64,000 bases of DNA from Stenotrophomonas maltophilia. Its GTDB lineage: Bacteria; Pseudomonadota; Gammaproteobacteria; Xanthomonadales; Xanthomonadaceae. The stretch's first letter is position 1; each line of letters begins with the position of its first letter. The notes under the pieces were generated by a model. It saw only the letters and a program-made list of their open reading frames with translations, was not told the origin of the DNA and did no database searches. The position numbers were made by a program, and so were the translations under genes. Below are positions 37,675 to 47,267 of this stretch, piece after piece. The stretch covers positions 33,606 through 97,605 of the forward strand of contig NZ_NIVS01000014.1 of the NCBI RefSeq assembly GCF_002205165.1, given 5' to 3'.

Positions 37675-39433
37675 CGCCCCCGCTCCGCAAGACTCGCCGA
37701 TGCGCCGATTGGGCAGCTTGAACACGCTGTGGCCGTTCGTACGGCGGCATGTGGGGCTGTTCAGTGCCTGGCTGGTCGCGCTGGCGGTGTCCTCGGTGGC
37801 CACCCTCAGCCTGCCGGTCGCGGTGCGGCAGATGATCGACCACGGCTTCACCAGCGGCGGTCAGATCAACAAAGCCTTCGCCCTGCTGTTCCTGGTCGCG
37901 GTGGTGCTGGCCCTGGCCACGGCCGCGCGCTTCTTCTTCGTCTCCCTGCTCGGGGAAAAGGTGGTCGCCGACCTGCGCAGCCGCTTGTACGCGCACCTGA
38001 TCACGCTCGGCGCCGGCTTCCACGACCGCAGCCGCAGCGGCGAGCTGGTCTCGCGCCTCACCGCCGACAGCGAACTGCTGCGCAGCGTGATCGGCTCGAC
38101 CATGTCGGTGGCCCTGCGCAGCAGCGTGACCGTGGTCGGCAGCCTGGTGATGCTGTTCGTGACCAGCCCGCACCTGGCCGCCTGGTCGCTGGTCGGCATT
38201 CCACTGGCGGTGCTGCCGATCATCATCGGCGCGCGCCGCCTGCGTAATATCGCGCGCGCCAGCCAGGACCGCATCGCCGATGCCAACAGCCTGGCCTCGG
38301 AGACCCTGGGTGCGGTGCGCACCGTGCAGGCGCACGCCCGTGAGCCGTATGAGCGCGGCCGCTTCAATGCGGCGCTGGGCGATGCGATCGGTGCCGCGCG
38401 CCGCCGCATCCGCGCGCAGTCGATCGTGACCGCCAGCGCCATCGTGCTGGTCTTCGGCGCCATCGTCGGCGTGCTGTGGCTGGGCGCGCACGAGGTGATC
38501 GACGGCAACATGAGTGCCGGCACCCTGGGCCAGTTCGTGCTGTACGCGCTGATCGGCGGCGGCTCGGTCGGCGCACTGGCCGAAGTCTGGAATGAACTGC
38601 AGCGTGCCTCCGGTGGCATGGGCCGCATTGCCGAGCTGCTGCAGGAAGACGTGGAGATCACCGCCCCCGCCCATCCCACCCCGTTGCCGCAGCCACTGCG
38701 CGGCGAGATCCGTTTCGAAGGGGTGGTGTTCCACTACCCGCAGCGCCCGGACACGGCCGCGCTGGATCATGTGGACCTGCACGTTCGACCGGGTGAAACG
38801 GTCGCACTGGTCGGCCCCTCCGGCGCCGGCAAGAGCACCATCCTGTCGATGCTGCTGCGTTTCCACGATCCGGCGGCCGGCCGCATCCTGGTGGATGGTG
38901 TGGACCTGCGCGAGGTCGATCCGGCGCAGCTGCGCGAGCAGCTGGCGCTGGTGCCGCAGCAGCCGACCCTGTTTGCCAGCAGCGCGTTCGAGAACATCCG
39001 CTACGGTCGCCTGGAGGCGACTGACGAAGAGGTGCAGCGCGCGGCCGAAGCCGCCGAGGCCGATGAGTTCCTGCAGGCCCTGCCCGAAGGTTATGCCAGC
39101 GAGCTGGGCGAGCGCGGTGCGCGCCTGTCCGGCGGCCAGCAACAGCGCATCGCGATCGCCCGCGCCCTGCTCAAGGACGCACCGATCCTGCTGCTCGACG
39201 AAGCCACCAGCGCTCTGGATGCCCAGAGCGAGCGCGCGGTACAGCAGGCACTGGAGCGTTTGATGGCCGGCCGCACCACGCTGGTGATCGCGCACCGCCT
39301 GGCCACCGTGCTCAAGGCCGACCGCATCGTGGTCATGGACCACGGCCGCATCGTCGCCCAGGGCACGCACGCCGAACTGCTGGCCCAAGGCGGTCTCTAC
39401 GCCGAACTGGCGCGCCTGCAATTCATCGATTGA
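37667..39433 (+). CDS. ABC exporter half-transporter (MsbA-like)
   Basis: Homodimer-type exporter of 588 aa: six TMs (about 25-310) fused to an ATPase domain (about 345-585). It contains Walker A VGPSGAGKSTILS, the Q-loop, signature LSGGQQQRIAIARAL, Walker B ILLLDEATSALD and the His switch VIAHRL. ATG 37667 was chosen because it lies within the upstream gene's end and gives a normal N-terminus. Substrate unknown; lipid and peptide exporters share this architecture. Confidence 0.93.
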   Translation: MTDAPAPQDSPMRRLGSLNTLWPFVRRHVGLFSAWLVALAVSSVATLSLPVAVRQMIDHGFTSGGQINKAFALLFLVAVVLALATAARFFFVSLLGEKVVADLRSRLYAHLITLGAGFHDRSRSGELVSRLTADSELLRSVIGSTMSVALRSSVTVVGSLVMLFVTSPHLAAWSLVGIPLAVLPIIIGARRLRNIARASQDRIADANSLASETLGAVRTVQAHAREPYERGRFNAALGDAIGAARRRIRAQSIVTASAIVLVFGAIVGVLWLGAHEVIDGNMSAGTLGQFVLYALIGGGSVGALAEVWNELQRASGGMGRIAELLQEDVEITAPAHPTPLPQPLRGEIRFEGVVFHYPQRPDTAALDHVDLHVRPGETVALVGPSGAGKSTILSMLLRFHDPAAGRILVDGVDLREVDPAQLREQLALVPQQPTLFASSAFENIRYGRLEATDEEVQRAAEAAEADEFLQALPEGYASELGERGARLSGGQQQRIAIARALLKDAPILLLDEATSALDAQSERAVQQALERLMAGRTTLVIAHRLATVLKADRIVVMDHGRIVAQGTHAELLAQGGLYAELARLQFID

Positions 39434-39500
39434 TGACGGGCCGGTAACACCGGGCATCGCATCCTGCAGGCCTCACTGGACGTGCTGCAGGAGGTGTTTC

Positions 39501-39695
39501 ATGTCGTTCCGACAGTTCCCCGCCACCGATGCCAACGGCGACGATTACGTCATCATCGAGTTCAAGGATGAGCAGGCCGATGCCGCTGCAGGCAACGGCC
39601 AGAGCGCGCGTTACGAGCTGGCCGACGGCCGGCATCTGGTCCGTGACGGTCGGGAATTCCGCACCGCCGGTGGTGAGCTCACCCTCACCACCTGA
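39501..39695 (+). CDS. Small uncharacterised protein
   Basis: A 64-aa acidic protein (MSFRQFPATDANGDDYVIIE...) with a strong AGGAGG site 5 bp before the ATG. The sequence pattern suggests a small beta-sheet protein (YVIIEFKD, ARYELADGRHLVRDGREFRT). No signal peptide or membrane segment. I do not recognise a family. Confidence 0.75.
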   Translation: MSFRQFPATDANGDDYVIIEFKDEQADAAAGNGQSARYELADGRHLVRDGREFRTAGGELTLTT

Positions 39696-39733
39696 CTCGC
39701 GACCTGGGGCGCTTGAAAAAAGTTCCTCGGATG

Positions 39734-39752
39734 TTGGTCATTTTTTGACCAA
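39734..39752. repeat. Perfect inverted repeat with T loop
   Basis: TTGGTCA-TTTTT-TGACCAA, within an AT-richer stretch than its surroundings, 38 bp past the small-protein stop. It could end that transcript weakly or be a protein-binding palindrome. It lies 39 bp from the DnaA-box-like cluster. Confidence 0.7.
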
Positions 39753-39790
39753 GTATCTTGACAGCCTTTTGGCTCAAGGCGCGAACACAC

Positions 39791-39836
39791 TTATCCACAC
39801 GTTTGTGCGCAGATCATCCACACCCCCTGTGGATGA
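39791..39836. promoter_or_regulatory. Cluster of three DnaA-box-like sites
   Basis: TTATCCACA (39791-39799, a consensus DnaA box), TCATCCACA (39814-39822, one mismatch) and the inverted TGTGGATGA (39828-39836, same one-mismatch site on the minus strand). The last two form a CATCCACA-CCCCC-TGTGGATG palindrome. They lie between two convergent transcripts, where no promoter is needed. DnaA binding is inferred from sequence. Confidence 0.5.
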
Positions 39837-39854
39837 ATGCTGCAGTGCACCGTG

Positions 39855-40967
39855 TCAGCGCACCAGCACCCGGCCGATACCCGAGGCGTCGATCTCGATG
39901 GCGGCGGCCTGCAGCGCGAGCGCATCGCTCCCTGCCACGAACCCCACCCGGAAGTGCACTTCCCCGGCGGGCGTGCGCGAGGAATGGATCGAGGCGAGGT
40001 TGACCCGGTGCCGCTCGAACACGTGCAGCAATTCGCGCAACGACCCCGGCCGGTCTTCCGGCAGATGCACACTGATTGCGTTGCGTTCGGTCAGGTCGGC
40101 CAACAGATACCCGACGCGCTCGAAAGTGTAGTTGCCGTCGGCCAACACCTCGCTCCCCAAGCTGTCGCGGTTGTCCAGCAGCAGCTGCTGCCGGAACGCT
40201 GCGCGTGCCGCGTCATCGCCCTGCGCCAGCTGCGCCCGCAGCTGCTGCAACTGGGCCAGCAACCGGTCCAGCATCGGCGCCACATGCGGGTTGCCGAACT
40301 GGATGTCTTCGTAGATCGCCGGATTGAGCGAGAGGATGCGCGCGATGATCGCGGTATCCAGTTCGAACGAGGCCGAGCGATACGGCATCAACGCCGGCAA
40401 GGCACCCAGGATCGGAGCGTACTCGCGCAGTACGCCGGCCTGCGCCAGATGCGTGGCATGCACCATCGCCTGCACCAGTGCCATGACCTGATCGTGATGC
40501 TCGGGCGTGGCACGTACGCACTCGGCTTCCAGTGCCTCACACAGCTGCTGCACGAACGGCTGCCACTGCGACAGGCGTGCCTCACACACCACCATCACCC
40601 TGCCCTTCAGCGTGGGCGCCTTGGGCGGGGCCGTCATCGGATGCAGACCCACCACCTCGGCCTGCGAGGCCAGCATCGCCTCCACCGGGGCCGATTTCAC
40701 CGAGGTGACATCCAGCCACAGGCGACCGGCTTCGCGACCGCCCGAACGCGCGACATACTCGGCGATCAACGCCGGCGTGTGCCGGATCGGTGCGGAGAAG
40801 ATCAGCACCTCGGCGCGGTCGAGCAGCGTCTCCGGACTGTCCGATGCGGCATCGGCCGGATCATGCCCGATGACCTCCAGCCCAAGGCGCTGCTCCAGGA
40901 AGCGGCGCAGCCAGCGCCCGTAGGCACCGTCGCTGCCGACGATGCCCACCACCGGTGTCAGACTCAC
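39855..40967 (-). CDS. Prephenate dehydrogenase with C-terminal ACT domain
   Basis: Tyrosine biosynthesis enzyme (prephenate to 4-hydroxyphenylpyruvate) of 370 aa. N-terminal NAD-binding VVGIVGSDGAYGRWLRRFL, mid-region GLHPMTAPP, SVKSAP and MVHATHLAQAGVL of the TyrA fold, and a C-terminal ACT domain (about 290-360, ADLTERNAISVHLPEDRPGSL) that likely binds an amino-acid effector. Start is GTG 40967, overlapping the pdxY stop (GTGA). Confidence 0.9.
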   Translation of the reverse strand: MSLTPVVGIVGSDGAYGRWLRRFLEQRLGLEVIGHDPADAASDSPETLLDRAEVLIFSAPIRHTPALIAEYVARSGGREAGRLWLDVTSVKSAPVEAMLASQAEVVGLHPMTAPPKAPTLKGRVMVVCEARLSQWQPFVQQLCEALEAECVRATPEHHDQVMALVQAMVHATHLAQAGVLREYAPILGALPALMPYRSASFELDTAIIARILSLNPAIYEDIQFGNPHVAPMLDRLLAQLQQLRAQLAQGDDAARAAFRQQLLLDNRDSLGSEVLADGNYTFERVGYLLADLTERNAISVHLPEDRPGSLRELLHVFERHRVNLASIHSSRTPAGEVHFRVGFVAGSDALALQAAAIEIDASGIGRVLVR

Positions 40968-41872
40968 GCCAGACGCTCGGGAACGAAACGATCGGGCAAC
41001 GCCAGCGCCGCCGGCGCGGCGGCCAGCACATCGAACTCTTCGTGGCCGTTGGCCAGGGTGGTTTCCAGTGCGACATGCACGCCGGCGATGGCGCGCGAGA
41101 TCGCCTGTTCGAAAGTTTCCCCACGCAGCAGGAAGGCGACCAGCAGCGACATCAGCACGTCGCCCGTCCCGGCCACGTCCACCGGCAGATGCGGCGAGGA
41201 CCAGCGCCAGATCGCATCACGGCTGACCGCCAGCGTGACCAGCTGGCCCGGATCGCCGCCGACGCTGTGCGCCAGCACCCACTCCGGACCGCGTGCGAGC
41301 AATGCCTGCGAAGCGGTGATCGCATCGTCCTGGGCCAGGCTCGGCATCCCGGTGAGGCGGCCGAGTTCGAAAGCATTGGGCGTCACCAGCCAGGCGTGCG
41401 GCAGCAGGCGCTCGGCGAAGACGCTCTCCAGGCCCGGCTCAACATAGGGGCCGGTGTGGGTGTCGCCGATGACCGGGTCCAGGCAATACCGCAGCTGCGG
41501 CGAGGACGGCAGCACCGCATCGAGCCAATCGGCGAAGGCCGCCCCGTTGCCGACACTGCCGAAGTAACCGGAAACCAGCATCCGCGCCCGCTGTGGCAGG
41601 CCGCGCTCACCCGCGCCGAGCAGCAGGTCGGCGAACCAGTCCGAGGGCAGCACACGGCCACGCGTGGTCTCATAGAACGGGGCGTTGCTGAGCAGCGTGG
41701 TGGGGATTTCGGTGACGCGCACGCCCAGCGCGCGCAGCGGCGGCACGGCCGCGCTGTTGCCGGCATAGCCGTAGACCAGCTGCGACTGCACCGAGATGAC
41801 GTCGACCGGCGACGGACCGTCCGGGCGCTGGCGGCGGCCGTGGACCAGGTGGCTTTCGAGGGATTCGTTCAT
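40964..41872 (-). CDS. pdxY: Pyridoxal kinase PdxY
   Basis: Vitamin B6 salvage kinase of 302 aa in the ribokinase-like fold. It has DVISVQSQLVYGYAGNSAAV (PdxY/PdxK N-terminal substrate site), DPVIGD and the anion-hole motif GTGDVLMSLLVA with the catalytic Asp (about residue 240). It precedes prephenate dehydrogenase in a two-gene operon with a 4-bp overlap. Confidence 0.94.
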   Translation of the reverse strand: MNESLESHLVHGRRQRPDGPSPVDVISVQSQLVYGYAGNSAAVPPLRALGVRVTEIPTTLLSNAPFYETTRGRVLPSDWFADLLLGAGERGLPQRARMLVSGYFGSVGNGAAFADWLDAVLPSSPQLRYCLDPVIGDTHTGPYVEPGLESVFAERLLPHAWLVTPNAFELGRLTGMPSLAQDDAITASQALLARGPEWVLAHSVGGDPGQLVTLAVSRDAIWRWSSPHLPVDVAGTGDVLMSLLVAFLLRGETFEQAISRAIAGVHVALETTLANGHEEFDVLAAAPAALALPDRFVPERLA

Positions 41873-42015
41873 GCCGACATTTTACGCCTGCCCCGCGCAG
41901 GTGTCGGGAATGCTTGCAGATGCAATCGTACCCACACCCCACCGGGGGTGCGCACGATGACAATGCGAAGCGCGCGCCACGGCGGCTGTGTCGGGCGGTG
42001 GGCCGCCTGGCGGCC

Positions 42016-42047
42016 CAAAGAAAAAGCCCCCTGTTTCCAGGGGGCCT
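42016..42047 (-). terminator. Terminator of the heat-shock operon
   Basis: Stem GCCCCCTG/CAGGGGGC with TTTC loop; on the minus strand followed by TTTTTCTTT. Located 28 bp past the dnaJ stop. Confidence 0.9.
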
Positions 42048-42074
42048 TCGGTAGTTCACAGGAACCCGTGACGC

Positions 42075-43208
42075 TTACGACGTCATCCGGTCCCAGAAGC
42101 CCTTCACGCCATCGATAAAGGTCGCCGACTTCGGCGAATGCTTGCGCGCTTCCTCACCGGTGAAGGTGGTCTCGAACTGCTCCAGCAGCTTGCGCTGCTC
42201 CGGGGTGAGGTTGACCGGGGTCTCCACCACCACGCGGCAGTACAGGTCGCCTTCGCTGCGGCTGCGCACCGAACGCACGCCCTTGCCACGCATGCGGAAC
42301 AGCTTGCCGGTCTGGGTCTCGGCCGGAATGCGGATTTCCGCATAGCCGCCGAGGGTCGCCACGCGTACGGTATCGCCCAGCGCGGCCTGCGAGATGCGGA
42401 TCGGCACTTCGCAATGCAGGTCGTCGCCGTCGCGCTGGAAGATCGCGTGCTCGCGCACCCGCACTTCCACGTACAGATCGCCCGCCGGGGTCCCAGCCGG
42501 ACCGGCCTCGCCTTCACCGGACAGACGGATGCGGTCGCCGGTGTCGACGCCCGCAGGCACCTTGACCGACAACACCTTGTCTTCCTCGACACGGCCATTG
42601 CCGTGACAGGTCTTGCAGGGGTTCTGGATGATCTGGCCACGGCCGTTGCAGTGGTGGCAGGCCTGCTGCATCGCGAAGATGCCGCGCTGGATGCGCACCT
42701 GGCCCTGGCCACGGCAGACCGAGCAGGTCTCGACCTTGCCGTCTTCCGAACCGCTGGCGTTGCAGTCATCACACTCGACCAGACTCGGAATCTCGATGCG
42801 GCGCTCCACGCCCATCACCGCCTCTTCCAGGTCCAGCTCCATCACGTAACCGATGTCGGCACCGCGACGGGCCTGGCGCGGACCACCACCGCCGGCGCCA
42901 CCGCCGAAGATGTTGCCGAAGATGTCACCGAAGATATCGCCCATGTCCGGGCCACCCGGGCCGCCACCGCCGCCCATGCCGTGCTCGAACGCAGCGTGAC
43001 CGTGGGCGTCGTACATGCGGCGCTTGTTGCCGTCGGACAGGGTTTCGTAGGCTTCCTTGCATTCCTTGAAGGATGCCTCGGCCTCGCTGTCACCCGGATT
43101 GCGGTCCGGATGGTATTTCATCGCGCAACGGCGATAGGCCTTCTTCAGTTCTTCGTCGCTGGCGGTGCGGGACACGCTCAGCACTTCGTAGTAATCGCGC
43201 TTGCTCAT
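42075..43208 (-). CDS. dnaJ: Chaperone protein DnaJ
   Basis: 377-aa DnaK co-chaperone. J domain with HPD in YHPDRNPGD (about residues 32-40), a Gly/Phe-rich linker (about 75-115), four zinc-binding CxxC motifs (CDDC, CSVC, CHHC, CKTC; about 145-205) and two C-terminal substrate-binding domains. ATG 43208 gives [10 protein letters not shown]. Last gene of the heat-shock cluster. Confidence 0.98.
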   Translation of the reverse strand: MSKRDYYEVLSVSRTASDEELKKAYRRCAMKYHPDRNPGDSEAEASFKECKEAYETLSDGNKRRMYDAHGHAAFEHGMGGGGGPGGPDMGDIFGDIFGNIFGGGAGGGGPRQARRGADIGYVMELDLEEAVMGVERRIEIPSLVECDDCNASGSEDGKVETCSVCRGQGQVRIQRGIFAMQQACHHCNGRGQIIQNPCKTCHGNGRVEEDKVLSVKVPAGVDTGDRIRLSGEGEAGPAGTPAGDLYVEVRVREHAIFQRDGDDLHCEVPIRISQAALGDTVRVATLGGYAEIRIPAETQTGKLFRMRGKGVRSVRSRSEGDLYCRVVVETPVNLTPEQRKLLEQFETTFTGEEARKHSPKSATFIDGVKGFWDRMTS

Positions 43209-43333
43209 AACTTGAATCGGGTTCCGGAAGTCGGGATTCGTCAAAGCGGAAGAGCGGCACCAGGTCCGCTCTTTCGCCGGGCGCCCCGACAGGCCGGGAT
43301 ACGGCTGTCAGGACCAGAAGGGGGATATGACAA

Positions 43334-43364
43334 CGGGACGCTGCCTGCGCAACGTCCCGTGTCG
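43334..43364. other. Hairpin between dnaK and dnaJ
   Basis: ACGGGACG ... CGTCCCGT (8-bp stem, 12-nt loop) directly after the dnaK stop in the 164-bp dnaK-dnaJ gap. There is no T-run on the minus strand, so it is not a full terminator. It may be a 3'-end stabiliser or partial terminator that makes dnaK mRNA more abundant than dnaJ. Confidence 0.5.
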
Positions 43365-43372
43365 AGTCCGGA

Positions 43373-45301
43373 TCAGGACTTCTTGTCGTCCTTGACTTCG
43401 GTGAACTCGGCGTCGACCACATCGTCGTGCGCGCCGTTGTTGGCACCGGCATCCGGGCCCGGCGCCGCGCCGCCCTGCTCTGCCGCTGCGGAGGCAGCAA
43501 ACAGCGCCTGGCCGGCTTCTTCCAGCACCTTCGACTTGGCTTCGATCTGGGCCTTGTCGTCGCTCTTCATCGCGGTTTCCAGATCGGCCAGGGCCGACTC
43601 CACCTTGCCGATCACATCGCCGCCGACCTTGCTGCCGTGCTCGGTGATCGCGGTACGGGTACCGTGGATCAGCGCGTCAGCCTGGTTGCGGGCCTGGACC
43701 AGCTCGTGGAACTTCTTGTCTTCTTCGCGGTTGGCTTCCGCATCGGCAACCATGCGTGCGATCTCGTCCTCGGACAGACCCGAACCGGCCTTGATCTCGA
43801 CCTTCTGTTCCTTGTTGGTCTTCTTGTCCTTGGCCGACACGTGCAGGATGCCGTTGGCGTCGATGTCGAAGGACACTTCCACCTGCGGCAGGCCGCGCGG
43901 CGACGGCTCGATGCCGGAGAGGTCGAACTTGGCCAGCGACTTGTTGAAGCGGGCCTGTTCGCGCTCACCCTGCAGCACGTGCACGGTCACGGCCGACTGG
44001 TTGTCCTCGGCGGTGGAGAACACCTGCGAGGCCTTGGTCGGGATGGTGGTGTTCTTCTCGATGATCTTGGTGAACACGCCACCCAGGGTCTCGATGCCCA
44101 GCGACAGCGGGGTCACGTCCAGCAGCAGCACGTCCTTGACGTCGCCGCCCAGCACGCCGCCCTGGATCGCAGCACCCAGTGCCACGGCTTCGTCCGGGTT
44201 GACGTCCTTGCGCGGTTCCTTGCCGAAGAACTCGGTCACGGCCTGCTGCACCTTCGGCATGCGGGTCTGACCGCCGACCAGGATCACTTCACCGATGTCG
44301 CTCGAACGCAGGCCGGCATCGTTCAGCGCGATGCGGCACGGCTCGATCGACTTCTTGATCAGGTCTTCCACCAGCGCTTCCAGCTTGGCGCGGGTCAGCT
44401 TGATGTTCAGGTGCTTCGGGCCCGACGCGTCGGCGGTGACGTACGGCAGGTTCACTTCGGTCTGCTGGCTGGTGGACAGCTCGATCTTGGCGCGCTCGGC
44501 GGCGTCCTTCAGGCGCTGCAGGGCGAGCGGATCCTTGCGCAGGTCGATGCCCTGGTCCTTGTTGAACTCGTCCACGAGGTATTCGATGACGCGGTTGTCG
44601 AAATCTTCGCCGCCCAGGAAGGTGTCACCGTTGGTGGCCAGCACTTCGAACTGCTTCTCACCGTCGACGTTGGCGATCTCGATGATCGAGACGTCGAAGG
44701 TGCCGCCGCCCAGATCGTACACAACGATCTTGCGGTCACGGCCGTCACCCTTGTCCAGGCCGTAGGCCAGGGCAGCAGCGGTCGGCTCGTTGATGATGCG
44801 CTTGACTTCCAGACCGGCGATGCGGCCTGCGTCCTTGGTGGCCTGGCGCTGGCTGTCGTTGAAGTAGGCCGGCACGGTGATCACGGCCTCGGTGACGGTC
44901 TCACCCAGGAACGCTTCGGCGGTCTTCTTCATCTTCTCCAGCACGCGGGCGGAGATTTCCTGCGGGGCCATCTTCTTGCCGTCGCTGGTCTGCACCCAGG
45001 CATCGCCATTGTCATGGGCCAGGATGCCGTAGGGCACGTGCGCGATGTCCTTCTGGACTTCAGCGTCGGTGAACTTGCGGCCGATCAGGCGCTTGACAGC
45101 GTAGAAGGTGTTCTTGGGGTTGGTCACCGCCTGGCGCTTGGCCGAGGCGCCGACCAGGACTTCGCCGTCCTTGGTGTAGGCGACGATGGACGGCGTGGTG
45201 CGATCGCCTTCCGCGTTTTCGATGACGCGGGCCTTGCCGCCGTCCATGATCGCCACACACGAGTTGGTGGTGCCGAGGTCGATACCAATGATCTTGCCCA
45301 T
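43373..45301 (-). CDS. dnaK: Chaperone protein DnaK (Hsp70)
   Basis: 642-aa Hsp70. ATPase domain with [16 protein letters not shown] at the N-terminus and [13 protein letters not shown] (about residue 195), interdomain linker [15 protein letters not shown] (about 390), substrate-binding domain, and C-terminal tail ending [15 protein letters not shown] 45301 is the family start. It has its own heat-shock-type promoter upstream. Confidence 0.98.
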   Translation of the reverse strand: MGKIIGIDLGTTNSCVAIMDGGKARVIENAEGDRTTPSIVAYTKDGEVLVGASAKRQAVTNPKNTFYAVKRLIGRKFTDAEVQKDIAHVPYGILAHDNGDAWVQTSDGKKMAPQEISARVLEKMKKTAEAFLGETVTEAVITVPAYFNDSQRQATKDAGRIAGLEVKRIINEPTAAALAYGLDKGDGRDRKIVVYDLGGGTFDVSIIEIANVDGEKQFEVLATNGDTFLGGEDFDNRVIEYLVDEFNKDQGIDLRKDPLALQRLKDAAERAKIELSTSQQTEVNLPYVTADASGPKHLNIKLTRAKLEALVEDLIKKSIEPCRIALNDAGLRSSDIGEVILVGGQTRMPKVQQAVTEFFGKEPRKDVNPDEAVALGAAIQGGVLGGDVKDVLLLDVTPLSLGIETLGGVFTKIIEKNTTIPTKASQVFSTAEDNQSAVTVHVLQGEREQARFNKSLAKFDLSGIEPSPRGLPQVEVSFDIDANGILHVSAKDKKTNKEQKVEIKAGSGLSEDEIARMVADAEANREEDKKFHELVQARNQADALIHGTRTAITEHGSKVGGDVIGKVESALADLETAMKSDDKAQIEAKSKVLEEAGQALFAASAAAEQGGAAPGPDAGANNGAHDDVVDAEFTEVKDDKKS

Positions 45302-45357
45302 GAGGGAGACTCCTGAAAGTTCTGGGTACATCCGGCAGCTGCCGGGTTATGAATGGG

Positions 45358-45386
45358 ATGTGTGGGACGCTGCGGACACTTTCAAG
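45358..45386 (-). promoter_or_regulatory. Sigma-32 type heat-shock promoter of dnaK
   Basis: On the minus strand CTTGAA (45386-45381) within GGCTTGAAAG, a strong sigma-32 -35. About 14 bp later comes CCCACACAT (45366-45358), close to the -10 consensus CCCCATNT. It lies 57 bp before the dnaK ATG in the grpE-dnaK gap. Confidence 0.7.
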
Positions 45387-45476
45387 CCGTCCATCAAACA
45401 CAGTGTTCGATGGCGACCCAACGCGTTCAGCGTCCGGTCGATCGGCCGGGCCATGCCCGGCCGACCAGCCCGCGGG

Positions 45477-45992
45477 TCAGTCGCGGGCCACCACGACCAG
45501 CGCCGGACGCAGCAGGCGGTCGTTGAGCAGGTAGCCCTTCTGGAACACCTGGACCACGCTGCCCGGCGCCGCGCCAGGCGCGTCGACCTGGCTGATGGCC
45601 TGGTGGTGGTCCGGGTTGAAGGTCTGGCCGGTCGGGTCGAGCAGGGTCAGGCCATTGTCGGCGGCGACCTTGAGCAGCTGCTTGTAGGTCAGTTCGAGAC
45701 CTTCGCGCAGCGGGCTCGGGTCACTGCCGGCGGCATTGAGGCCGGCATCGAGGCTGTCGAAGACCGGCAGCAGCTCGCCGAGCAGCTTTTCGTTGGCGAA
45801 GCGGCGCGCCTGTTCGACGTCGCGGGCCACGCGCTTGCGCTGGTTGTCCAGGTCGGCGCGCTCGCGCAGCGACTCCGAACGCAGCAGGGCCAGCTCGTTG
45901 TGCAGGCTGTCCAGCTGCTGCTGCAGGGACGGCTCAGCGGCCGGCTCGCCGGCGGGATTCTGGGATGCGATATCTGACTGATCTTGGTTCAT
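45477..45992 (-). CDS. grpE: Nucleotide exchange factor GrpE
   Basis: 171-aa DnaK nucleotide-exchange factor. A long N-terminal coiled coil (about 20-65, with [24 protein letters not shown]) is followed by the beta domain containing GMxL-type residues ([19 protein letters not shown]) and the [26 protein letters not shown] signature. Between hrcA and dnaK, the standard order. Confidence 0.96.
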   Translation of the reverse strand: MNQDQSDIASQNPAGEPAAEPSLQQQLDSLHNELALLRSESLRERADLDNQRKRVARDVEQARRFANEKLLGELLPVFDSLDAGLNAAGSDPSPLREGLELTYKQLLKVAADNGLTLLDPTGQTFNPDHHQAISQVDAPGAAPGSVVQVFQKGYLLNDRLLRPALVVVARD

Positions 45993-46074
45993 TTCCGGAT
46001 CCTTGGCGGTGACTCTCCGCCTCCACCCACCCCTATGTGGGCGCGGCTACGGGATTCAAGAGTCCAGAGCTGCT

Positions 46075-47142
46075 TTATGCGCGATCGCGGGACAATCCGC
46101 CGCCAGCGGGCGAGCCCAGCGCGGCCCCGAGCACCTGGGCGGTGGCTTCCACCAGCGGAATCATCCGGTCGTACGCCATCCGCTTCGGGCCGATCACCCC
46201 CAGCACGCCCAGCACTTGGCCATCGGCCGAATACGGCGCGGTAACCAGCGAGACGCTTTCCAGCGGCATCACCCCGGTCTCCTCCCCGATGAAGATGCGC
46301 ACTCCCGGGGCCTGGATGGTGCGCTCAAGCAGTTGCAGGATCTCGCGCTTGCTGGCGAACACGTCGAACAGCTCGCGCAGGCGCTCCAGGTCGGACAGGT
46401 CCTGCACGCCCATCAGCCGGGTCTGCCCGGCCAGCACCATGTCATCGGCCGGCGGCACCATGGCCTGCTCGGCCAGCTCGATGCTGTGCGCCAGCAGCTG
46501 CTCCATTTCCGACTGCGCATCGCGCAGCTCCAGCAGCAGCCGGGCCCGGATCTCGGCCAGGGGCCGCCCGGCGCAGTTCGCATTGAGGTAGTTGGCGACC
46601 TGCTCCAGCTCCCCGGGATTGAACCCGCGGCGAGGCTCGATCACCCGGTTCTGCACTTCATTGTCGGCAAACACCAGGATCGCCAGCACCCGGCGCGCGT
46701 CCAGCGCCACGAAATCGATATGCCGGAACGCGAACTGCTCCCGGCGCGGGGCGCTGACCACTCCGACGAAATGGCTCATCGCCGAGAGCAGCTCCGACGC
46801 ACTGCCGAGCAGGGCCTGGGTGCCGGTGCCGGTGGCCAGCTCGGTGCGCAGGCGGCTGAGCTCGCCCTCGCCCGGCGGCTGCATCTTGACCAGGCTGTCC
46901 ACGAACACCCGGTAGCCGTGCGCGGTCGGCACGCGCCCGGCCGAGGTATGCGGCGAGCTGAGCAGGCCCAGGTCTTCCAGGTCGCCCAGGATGTTGCGGA
47001 TCGTGGCCGGGCTGACGTCCAGGCCGGCATGCCGGGCAAGGGTCTGCGAGCCGACCGGCTCCCCATCCTGGATGTGGCGCGCGATCAGCGTCCGCAGCAG
47101 ATGGCGGGCACGCGGGGCGAGATGGGACGCGGAAGGATGCAT
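46075..47142 (-). CDS. hrcA: Heat-inducible transcription repressor HrcA
   Basis: 355-aa repressor of the CIRCE regulon. N-terminal winged helix (RHLLRTLIARHIQDGEPVGS ... DVSPATIRNILGDLEDLGLL) and a GAF-like effector region with the C-terminal IGPKRMAYDRMIPLVE motif. First gene of the cluster. I found no CIRCE repeat (TTAGCACTC-N9-GAGTGCTAA) in the window, so its targets, probably groESL, lie elsewhere. Confidence 0.96.
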   Translation of the reverse strand: MHPSASHLAPRARHLLRTLIARHIQDGEPVGSQTLARHAGLDVSPATIRNILGDLEDLGLLSSPHTSAGRVPTAHGYRVFVDSLVKMQPPGEGELSRLRTELATGTGTQALLGSASELLSAMSHFVGVVSAPRREQFAFRHIDFVALDARRVLAILVFADNEVQNRVIEPRRGFNPGELEQVANYLNANCAGRPLAEIRARLLLELRDAQSEMEQLLAHSIELAEQAMVPPADDMVLAGQTRLMGVQDLSDLERLRELFDVFASKREILQLLERTIQAPGVRIFIGEETGVMPLESVSLVTAPYSADGQVLGVLGVIGPKRMAYDRMIPLVEATAQVLGAALGSPAGGGLSRDRA

Positions 47143-47170
47143 GGAATCAGCCTGTGAGACGCCCACTTAG

Positions 47171-47197
47171 ATAATGGCTGCACGGGGCGTTGGCAAG
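47171..47197 (-). promoter_or_regulatory. Possible sigma-32 promoter of hrcA
   Basis: On the minus strand CTTGCC (47197-47192) and CCATTAT (47177-47171), roughly 14 bp apart and 29 bp before the hrcA start. It resembles the heat-shock consensus but is weaker than the dnaK site. Confidence 0.45.
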
Positions 47198-47267
47198 TCA
47201 TTGGAGACGCCCCCCGCCCATGCTAGCTTGCGCGGCTTGGAGTCGCCCCTCGTGTACAACGTAGACC

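Noticed and set aside
37538..39457. 639-aa open frame on the minus strand over the ABC exporter
   Set aside because: Shadow frame; the plus strand has complete ABC motifs.
39791..39836. Chromosomal replication origin
   Set aside because: No dnaA, dnaN, gyrB or rpmH gene nearby and only three boxes; reported instead as a possible DnaA-binding cluster.
43427..45316. 629-aa open frame opposite dnaK
   Set aside because: Known type of dnaK antisense artefact in high-GC genomes; the minus strand is unmistakable DnaK.
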